Positions 8,664-15,598 of a stretch of 15,598 nucleotides of DNA are shown here, in pieces. The DNA is from Blastomyces gilchristii SLH14081 (taxonomy: Eukaryota; Ascomycota; Eurotiomycetes; Onygenales; Ajellomycetaceae), in contig NW_003101640.1 in assembly GCF_000003855.2 (NCBI RefSeq), positions 205,439 through 221,036 of the forward strand, written 5' to 3'. The stretch's first letter is position 1, and every line of letters starts with the position of its first letter. The notes beneath the pieces are model-generated. The model saw only the letters and a program-made list of their open reading frames with translations. It did not search any database and was not told the DNA's origin. Position numbers and translations under genes: made by a program.

Positions 8664-9810
8664 AAAGATATTCTTCTTCTATAATTTATTAATAAATTTA
8701 AAAAATAGTCAGATTGAAAGATTGTAGATTATTTCATTCTTTATTAATTCAATAATAGTAAGATATGATATAAGAAGCTTATAATCTTCAGTGTCAGTTC
8801 TCTGTGAGAACCTGGGTTTTCTTTTCCCTTTTATTCTGAGTCACACAGCTGTCTTATCAGTGTTATTTCTGAGCTTCAGAGAATCTTAACTCTCCGCAGC
8901 TAGCTTCTTCTGCAGTGATAATAGAGATTCTTTTATAGAATTCTTCTTCTCATTAACAATATTATAATCAAACTGTTTAAATAATATATTAGTGAGATTA
9001 AGCTGATCTGAACAGTATTGAATATAGAAATTATACTCTGAAAGCAGCTCTGCTTATCTGACTTAATATTCTATCAAGCTCTTTGTTATTAAGAAGTAAT
9101 ACAGATTTATATAATCAGTGAGAACTTGCACTGAGTACTTACTACTCTGAAGATAATATTATCAGATCTTAAAGAATTCAATAATTACTAACATCTCTTG
9201 ATTATAAGTATTATATCTTCTCTGTATAAGTAATAACTTTTTGAAGAAGAAGGTCACTGATCTTTATTTACAGTGTTTTATAGACTCTGTGAAAAAGTCT
9301 TCTCTTACAGATATTTCATTATCTATATCTTCAGAGATTATTATTCTCTGATTCTTTCAATGTTAAAAGGTCTTCAGTATCAACTGTGAAAGGATTTCAT
9401 AGATCTCATTCTCAGATATATTAGTATCACACTGACTGAGTAAGTCAGAATTAAAGTGATTCAGTATTATAATATCTGTAAAAGCTTGTTTCAATTCTGT
9501 AAATATCTGTACAGTGTCTTGAGTGAGAATAAACAGTTCTATTTTCCTGTCTTTCATACTTCTGTTTAACAGATCTGTAAGACAGACAGTAATCTGTGAA
9601 TATGTATAGATGAATTATCTGTAGAAATTCATAAATTCTAGAAATATCTGCATATTATAATATGTCTGCAGCACTGATCAGTTCTCAATGATGAAGACTC
9701 AGCTTCTATTCATTGAAATGCTATTAATCTTAATAATATAATCTAAGAAATCAATCTCCTTTATATAGAATGAGCATTTTTCAGTGTTTGTATAGAGTTA
9801 ATACTGTCTC

Positions 9811-9824
9811 AAGTGACTCAACAC
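9811..9824 (+). repeat. Target-site duplication of LINE copy 3, left copy
   Basis: AAGTGACTCAACAC is identical to 13067-13080. It belongs to the gypsy RT coding strand in reverse orientation. Confidence 0.92.
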
Positions 9825-12692
9825 AGAAATGAATGTTTTTCAGATGTTAAAAAAGCTAAAACAGACTGCTGAAATAAATTTCTTGAAGAAGCACAAGGAA
9901 AAGAAGTTTTTAAAGCTTTTAACTATAGAAAAACAAGAAGTGTAGCAAAACTTCCAACCTTAGAATATGAGTTTCAGAATGAATCATATACAGCAAACTC
10001 TTTTGAGGAAAAATGTCAAGCTTTTATGAGAACTCTCTTTCAAAACTCATCAGATTCAGATTCAGAGGAAGAGAATATATCACTTCTCAACTATATTGAT
10101 GAAAATGACTGAGAATGGCCTGATCTTACTCAAGATGAAGTAGAGTCAGCTATCTTCTCAAGTTCAGTTAAGACTGCTGCAGGGCCTGATTCAATTAATC
10201 ACTTGATTATTCAAAATACATACTCCTACTTAAAGAATGAATATTTTGAGCTCTTTTTCAATCTCTTGAAAAATGAATATTATTCTGAATACTGGAGAGA
10301 AGTCACTGAAGTGATTCTTGCAAAACCTAATAGAAAAACTTCAATTCTCAAGTCATATAGAGTAATATCTCGATTGAACTGTCTAGAAAAGGTTTTAGAA
10401 AAGATAATAGCTACTTAAGTATCTTTTATAAGCTCTATCAGTAATTCTCTTTTATTCAGTGCATAAATAAGAGATAGAAAACAGTGTTCTGCAGTTGACA
10501 CTGTTCTCTCAGTTGTTCATGATATTCAAATAGCAAAGGATGAAGATCTGGTCTCAACTGCAGTTTTTATTGATATAAAAGAAGCATTTGATCATGTTTC
10601 AAAGTCAAAGTTAATTCAGACATTGAAGATGTTAAAACTGTCACTTTCTCTAATAAAATGAATTAACTATTTTATATCTAAAAGAATTATACAACTTTTC
10701 TTTGATGAAATGAAATAAGACAAGACTGAGATAAAAATAGAAGTACTGTAAGAATCTTCAATCTTACTCATTTTATTTGCAATATACACTGCATATCTAT
10801 TCAAAAATAGAAATATGAGAATAGTGTAATCTCTGAGTTATATGAATGATATTGGTCTAGTCTACAGCTCAAAAACTATCAAAGAGAATTTGAAAGTGAT
10901 TGAAGAAGCTGTAAAGAAAATCTTTGTTAGAGCAGATATCAATCAAATTCAATTTGATATGAATAAAACTGAGTTAATTCATTTCTTTTCTAGATTCAAT
11001 GAGAAAGAACTATCTCTAACTCTTTTAAATAGAGAGATTAAACTCAGTGTAAATATCAAATGATTAGAAGTATGATTAAACTCCAAGTTGAATTTTAAAT
11101 ATCATATTCAATAAAGAACTGTCAAGACAGAAAGACTATTGAATAACATAATCAGACTATTAAATACAGAGAGAGATCTATTCTTCCAGGCTATGAGACA
11201 GTTATATATAGCCTGTATTACATCAGTAGCTGATTATGAAGTGTCAGTTTAATGAAATAATCAAGAAAATTTCACTGAACTCTTTCAAAGTCTGTAAAAC
11301 AGAGTTCTGAGAAGAATTCTAAGAGCATTCAAATCATCTTCTATTAAAGCAATGAAAATTAAAGCTTCAATTTCTTCTTCTACTATTAGATTTGAAAAGG
11401 CCTGTATGAACTATGCTCTGAGAGTTATAAAGATGAGCTCAAATCATATAATCAGAGAAAGAGTCTCTTCTTCATTTTCATTAATTAACTCTGGAAATGA
11501 ACTGGATTGAAATAGATTTCTTGATTGAAATAAAAATAATTCTTCAAAGAAAATGTCTTCTCAATCATACAGACTATGCTCTCTGATTAAAAATTAATTT
11601 TCTTCTTTAAATGTTGAAAAAGTTGATCATGAGAAGCTATCTCTCTGAAGAGAAAAGCTTGAATCTCTTATAGACTTATAAATAAGTGAACTATCAAAAG
11701 AGAAAGAATATAAACAGCATTTGAAGAGAATTTCTACAATCAATATAAAAGACTCTATTCTGATTTATTCAGATGACTCAAAAAATGAGAATTTAAATAG
11801 ATTAGATGCAGGCATTGCTTATACTGAAGATAATATCAATTTTATCTCAGATTTCTGAAATCTAGGCTGTGAATCTGAAGTCTTTGATGCTGAACTATTT
11901 ACAATAGTGAAAGCTTTCAAACTCATTGAAATAAAATCTCATAAAAGAGGAAATAGTTTGAAAGAGATATGAATATTCTCTGATAGTCATGCTGCTTTAA
12001 AAAGACTTAGAAATAGTCAGATTTATAATGATCAAATGAATCTTGAACTGATCTTAAACTCTGTTTTAAAAATTCAAAAGAGAAGAATATCAAAGCTGAT
12101 AATTCATCTATACTGAGTTCCTGCTTATATAAATATTCATGATAATGAATTGACTGATTCAGCTGTAAAAAAATGTTCAGAATTAAGCAGATCTGTTCAA
12201 AAAATTGTGTCCTAATCTTTTATCAAGAGAAAAATAAAAGAATCTTGTTTAGATAAGTGAAATGAAAGCTGACAGAAATAAAAGAAGAGTATACATTATT
12301 CAAGATTTGAAACAAAACTCAAGTGGAAATCTTGTTTAATTAAATGTAAAAAGAAAATATTCTCATCTATAATACAGCTGAAACTAGGACATGGCTATTT
12401 CAAATCTTATATACAAAGATTTAATGATAGATTTGACTCAATAGAATGCTCATTCTGCAATGCAAATGAGAATTCTGAGTATATTGTAATACACTGTGCA
12501 TTATACAATAGTCTCAGAGCCAGATTGAAAGAGAAGTATGATCTAAATCAATTAAATATAAGATTCTTATTCTCAACTGAGACAGGAATTAAATACTTAA
12601 TAGACTTTCTATCAGAAACTCAAGCAGCTACAAGAAAATGGCTAAATTCAGAAATATCTAAATATGACGAGGAGGAAATTGATCAGATATAG
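9825..12692 (+). pseudogene. LINE copy 3 ORF2 remnant (RT, RNase H, zinc finger)
   Basis: This is the in-frame continuation of LINE ORF2, lacking the endonuclease and the first part of the linker before RT, to TAG 12690-12692. Motifs seen are KTAAGPDSINH near 10170-10200, FIDIKEAFDHV near 10570, the active-site box at 10839-10850 reading YMND (YVDD in copy 1), KWLEVWLNSK near 11058 with both Trp as TGA, IYSDDSKN near 11765, and the HWVPA segment near 12110 with Trp as TGA. Relative to copy 1 a 6-bp in-frame shortening falls in the Asp/Glu-rich stretch near 10050. At copy 1 positions 4050-4055 (TGA TAG) this copy has TAA TGA (11250-11255). No frameshift is evident. Confidence 0.9.
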
Positions 12693-13066
12693 TCTGTTAA
12701 AACAGCTATATACTATCTTTTAATAATTTGTTTTGTTATAGTCTCTCTTTACTTTATCTTTTTCTTTCAATTCCTTTCTATTCATCTATTTAATGTGTCT
12801 ATCTTTAAGACTGTTCTCTTTTCCTTTGTTATGATATTGTCAAATGGTTTCAAAGGATCAGAAGATATTAAAATACTGCAATTTGTAAACAGTTTTTATA
12901 TTCTGAGCTGGAATTTTCTGATTTTGCATATCTGAAATTGATGAATGTATAATAGTTTACTTGACAGATATAGGAAAAACCCTGAGAACTAAAAGTTCTC
13001 AGGTAGATGTCATAGTCTCTGACTGCATACATCTATAATTGAAGAATAATAATAATAATAATAATA
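12693..13066 (+). other. LINE copy 3 3' UTR with hairpin and AAT tail
   Basis: This segment is 374 bp, homologous to 5493-5881. Its hairpin is at 12981-13003 (10-bp stem, AAA loop) and its AAT repeat at 13044-13066. The pyrimidine-rich first part is shorter than in copy 1. Confidence 0.85.
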
Positions 13067-13080
13067 AAGTGACTCAACAC
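13067..13080 (+). repeat. Target-site duplication of LINE copy 3, right copy
   Basis: This second copy of the 14-bp duplication begins directly after the AAT tail. Its first bases (AA) could also be counted in the tail, so the tail/duplication boundary is uncertain by one or two bases. Confidence 0.92.
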
Positions 13081-14337
13081 TTCTTGAACATGAATATCAT
13101 ATTCTTTCTCTATTTTTGAGAAGATTAGAATGTTGTTCGAGTATACTATGTAGAAGATGTTAACAATGCCTCACAGCATCTTATTTATATAGATCTGAAA
13201 GATGACTGAAGTGTTATAAAGATTAAAAGGTAAAATAACATATTCAAAATTACTGTACTTAGTATGAAAAGCTGTTTTTCAAATATTATCTGTATTAACT
13301 CTGATTCTATAATAGATACTCTGTATATCAATCTTTAAGAATATCTTTACTTCAGATAATCAATCAATTATCTTATTAATTAATAATAATAAATAGTAAT
13401 TCTTAACTATTATCTTATTGTGACCTCTGTAGTCTACATATAAGTGTAGCCTACTGTTTTTCTTAAGTACAAAGAGTATGAGTGTCTCTGTCAGACTCTT
13501 TGATAAGTGTATCCAGTTCTTTGATTACACTTTCTTAAGATATTTATACAGAACATTTAATTTGTTCACAGACAAGTTATAAAGAAGTCTGTACAGTGCT
13601 GTTATATTATCTTCAAGATAAATCTTATATTATATCTTAATATCAGAAAACTTTACTACTTCTCTTTCTGAAAAGACATTCTTATAGTCTGTAAAGAGAT
13701 ATTGTGTATATCTGTCTTCAATGACAGATACTGCTACTAATCTTGCAGCAAGAGTAATAGCTTCTTCATCTATTCTCAAGCCTCAGTTATCTGCTATATA
13801 GTATATTAACTCTATTCTTTTCTCAAGATTCTTTTAATGAAACTCTGCAGATTTCTCTATCACTGTCTCTTTATTAGTGTGATAGTACTGTCATATCTGA
13901 ATAACTCAGTTAATAAGAGAATTGTTTTCTCTCAATTATAGAAGATCTAGAATGACATTCTCATCTATAATATTAATAATATGAAGAAGCAGACTGCTCT
14001 TCTTAAAGATTTCTTCTAAGTCTGTGATCACACACTTCACTTAAATTATGTTAAAACAGTGATACTTTATTTTATAAGTAAATTTTATATAATCTGATAG
14101 ATCTATCTTCTTTCAACTCTTCATTAAAGAAAAGAAATAGAATATAAAGTTAGTATTCACTTCAGAGTTAAGTAGATATCTTACTAATATCTTCTTATTC
14201 AGAGTATGTATTGTAATTATAATATAAACTTGAAGATATAAGAATTATCAATTCTTTATTTCTTTCTCTTCTTTATCTTTCATGAATACATTTGTCAGAA
14301 GAAGAGTTAACTTTGAGAAGATATCTTTTCAGTTTCT
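13067..14337 (-). pseudogene. Gypsy pol, first part: protease and reverse transcriptase palm
   Basis: Protease: the segment at about 14208-14150 reads YLLNSEVNTNFI, matching the retropepsin pattern LxDSGAxxxFI with the catalytic Asp changed to Asn at 14167-14169. Reverse transcriptase then follows. YRLLYNLS near 13590 precedes KNWIHLSKS near 13520. FVLKKN is at 13473-13456, with Leu for the usual Pro. VDYRG is at 13437-13423, then FLKIDI near 13338-13324 with its catalytic Asp kept, WKTAF near 13280 with Trp as TGA, and LPFNLYNTS near 13230, for LPFGLTNAP. The YxDD box at 13143-13132 reads YSNN, so both catalytic Asp residues are lost. The frame is in register with gag. It is cut at 13080/13067 by the insertion of LINE copy 3 shortly after the active site. 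Confidence 0.87.
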
Positions 14338-15300
14338 TCTCTTCTTCAACTTCTTATAATCACTAGTATAGTAATTATCAGCTCTGCAGTTAAAACAGAG
14401 ATCTTTATTAAATTCTTTTTAATATTTCTTTACAGTGAGTGAAGAATCAGAATACTTGAAATTCTTCTTTACTTTCTTCATACTAGAGCTGTCACAGCAC
14501 TGTTTAGATCTCATTATTAATTACTTAGAAGAGATCTTATTAGTCTTTTTCTCAGAGTATTGATTATTTAAATAGATTCAGAAAGCTAAGTTAATAAGCT
14601 TAGTATAATTAATTAATAAACTCTGATACTGTGATATTATTATTCATACCTTGTGAGTCAGCTTTATGAGATAAAGCTATATCTTTAATTGATTCAAATT
14701 ATCAGTCAATTTCTCTTAATATTTCTCAAATCTTGTATTCAAATTAAAAGAATTCTTATTATTTTATTAATATAATAAGTTGAATCACTACACTGCTATA
14801 AAGCTGTGATTACAGTAATCTTTAATTTGATTCAGTAGAAAGTTCTTGAATTCTTCTTAAGTCATGATAGCATTGATACACTCAAGCTCTATCTTCTTAA
14901 TAACTCAAGTAGTCACAGAGATGTCTTCAAGAAGATTAGCAGTGTATATTACTTATATCTTATAAGTATTAAACTAGCTCAGATTAAGGTAGAATTTTCA
15001 TTCAAGAGTATAGATTAAATTATGAAATTCAGATAATATATTTTCCTTATAATTCAGAGAATCTCTGATCTTAATCTCTCTATCTTTATAATAAATGTAG
15101 GTGTGTAGAGGCTGTGATAATAATAGAATAGTTGAAGAGTCTATATTAAAATGTGCAGTAAGTTCAGAAATCTTGAATTTTTGCTAGAGTAGAGATATAC
15201 ACACTCTAGAGAATGATATGAAGTGTCTCTCAGAGAGTGAAATTAAATTAATCTCAGCACAGATGTATAAGACTATATCAGTCTGTTAATAGAGCTTGAC
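14338..15300 (-). pseudogene. Gypsy gag (capsid-nucleocapsid) remnant
   Basis: A long minus-strand frame, interrupted by numerous stops, runs from near 15300 down to the zinc knuckle. The middle part reads like a retrotransposon gag capsid domain, with segments such as FHNLIYTLEWKFYLN and EEFKNFLLNQIKDYC. The nucleocapsid knuckle lies at 14356-14397 and reads CFNCRADNYYTSDY. Compared with the family pattern CX2CX4HX4C, the first two cysteines remain, but His has become Tyr and the last Cys has become Tyr. Both changes are single C-to-T or G-to-A transitions. A lysine-rich tail follows. The start codon is not determined, and sequence from 15300 to 15598 on this strand is stop-riddled and unassigned. 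Gag would have packaged the element RNA in virus-like particles. Confidence 0.75.
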
Positions 15301-15598
15301 TGATTTAAACTTATAATCAGATTAAGCAATTTGAATTATAATATGATAGAATCAAAGCAGTGACTAGTCAGCAGCATTATATAGAAGTAGTTATTTAAGA
15401 AGCTGTATAAGTGAGCTTGACTATCTTACTTAAATAGTGAGCTCATAGACTACAGAGTTATCACAAGAATATCACAGATACAGTACTTAATATACTAAGA
15501 AGATTGTATAAGAAACACAGTAACTCTTGTATATATTTCAGTAGAAGAAAAATGAATTACTAACTTCTTTGATAAGAAGTCAGTATCTAGCTATCTAT

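Larger units (their letters stand above)
8652..9824 (-). pseudogene. Gypsy pol, middle part: RT thumb, RNase H and start of integrase
   Basis: The frame resumes at the left edge of LINE copy 3. KCSFYIKEIDFLDYII near 9780-9735 corresponds to the family KCxFxxxxVxFLGxxI. Next come FLEFMNFYR near 9637 and FTELKQAFTDIIILNHF from 9503, the classic end of gypsy RT. RNase H starts at 9431 with CDTNISENEIYEILSQ, where the catalytic Asp is Asn at 9420-9422. It continues through YNTYNQEMLVIIEFFKIW (about 9205-9152) and VLTDYINLYYF (about 9115-9083), and ends with AELLSEYNFYIQY near 9010. TGA stands at the Trp of FKxW. Bases below about 8935 lead towards integrase but are poorly conserved. The segment ends at the duplication created by the tRNA-LINE chimera. 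Confidence 0.85.
9825..13066 (+). mobile_element. 5'-truncated Tad-like LINE, copy 3, nested in the gypsy RT
   Basis: This 3,242-bp insertion begins at a position equivalent to 2619 of copy 1 and ends with an AAT tail at 13044-13066. It is flanked by perfect 14-bp repeats AAGTGACTCAACAC at 9811-9824 and 13067-13080. Abrupt 5' truncation with target-site duplication is typical of target-primed reverse transcription. It interrupts the gypsy RT just after its active-site box and lies in the opposite orientation. It is similar to copy 1 throughout. Most differences are C/T or G/A transitions, plus a net 6-bp in-frame length difference in ORF2. Confidence 0.93.
6139..15598 (-). mobile_element. Decayed Ty3/gypsy LTR retrotransposon, split by two nested insertions
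   Basis: Read on the minus strand from right to left, three segments form one element. They are 15598-13067 (gag, protease, start of RT), 9824-8652 (rest of RT, RNase H, start of integrase) and 6717-6139 (rest of integrase). The order gag-PR-RT-RH-IN is diagnostic of Ty3/gypsy. The frame is the same for the zinc knuckle, protease and RT. Allowing for the lengths of the two insertions with their duplications, it also stays in register through RNase H and integrase, so the original element probably had one continuous gag-pol frame. Many in-frame stops are present. The left end breaks off inside the integrase core. I find no LTR, primer-binding site or chromodomain; the right LTR may lie beyond the window. 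Confidence 0.9.

Noticed and set aside
15181..15598. Gypsy 5' LTR or primer-binding site at the right edge
   Set aside because: I searched for a direct-repeat partner and a tRNA-complementary site next to a CA end and saw none. The region is stop-rich and could be the gag N-terminus, leader or LTR, but nothing decides it.

Overview
The window is a nested graveyard of retrotransposons from an AT-rich genome, most probably a filamentous ascomycete fungus. I see no host protein gene. The LINE has the ORF1/ORF2 plan of fungal Tad-type elements. Every coding region is disabled by C-to-T and G-to-A changes with almost no indels, and CpG is virtually absent. These are the marks of repeat-induced point mutation (RIP) or a closely related process. 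The assignment to a fungus is inference; the mutated elements are read directly from the sequence.

Layout. (1) 1-5881 (+): a near full-length Tad-like LINE, copy 1. It has ORF1 (40-1500, zinc-knuckle protein), ORF2 (1530-5492, endonuclease, reverse transcriptase, RNase H and a C-terminal zinc finger), a 3' UTR with a perfect hairpin, and an (AAT)n tail. Its 5' end lies outside the window or at its left edge. (2) 5882-6138: unassigned sequence with a small patch rich in CpG (10 CpG in about 123 bp), unlike everything else here. (3) 6139-15598 (-): one decayed Ty3/gypsy element. Reading right to left it gives gag, protease, reverse transcriptase, RNase H and integrase, truncated inside integrase on the left. 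It is split by two later insertions. (4) 6718-8651 (+): a chimeric retroelement with a tRNA-like head (Pol III A and B boxes), about 670 bp of unrelated body, and the last ~1.2 kb of the LINE. A perfect 12-bp target-site duplication shows it inserted as one unit. (5) 9825-13066 (+): a 5'-truncated LINE, copy 3, inserted in the gypsy RT domain with a perfect 14-bp duplication.

History. The gypsy element is oldest. The LINE copy and the tRNA-LINE chimera then jumped into it. All three LINE-type tails end in the same hairpin and AAT repeat, which suggests that the LINE enzyme mobilised the chimera through the shared 3' end. Copies 2 and 3 share variants near the ORF2 stop that copy 1 lacks, so at least two subfamilies were active. 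Nothing here appears able to make a functional protein now.
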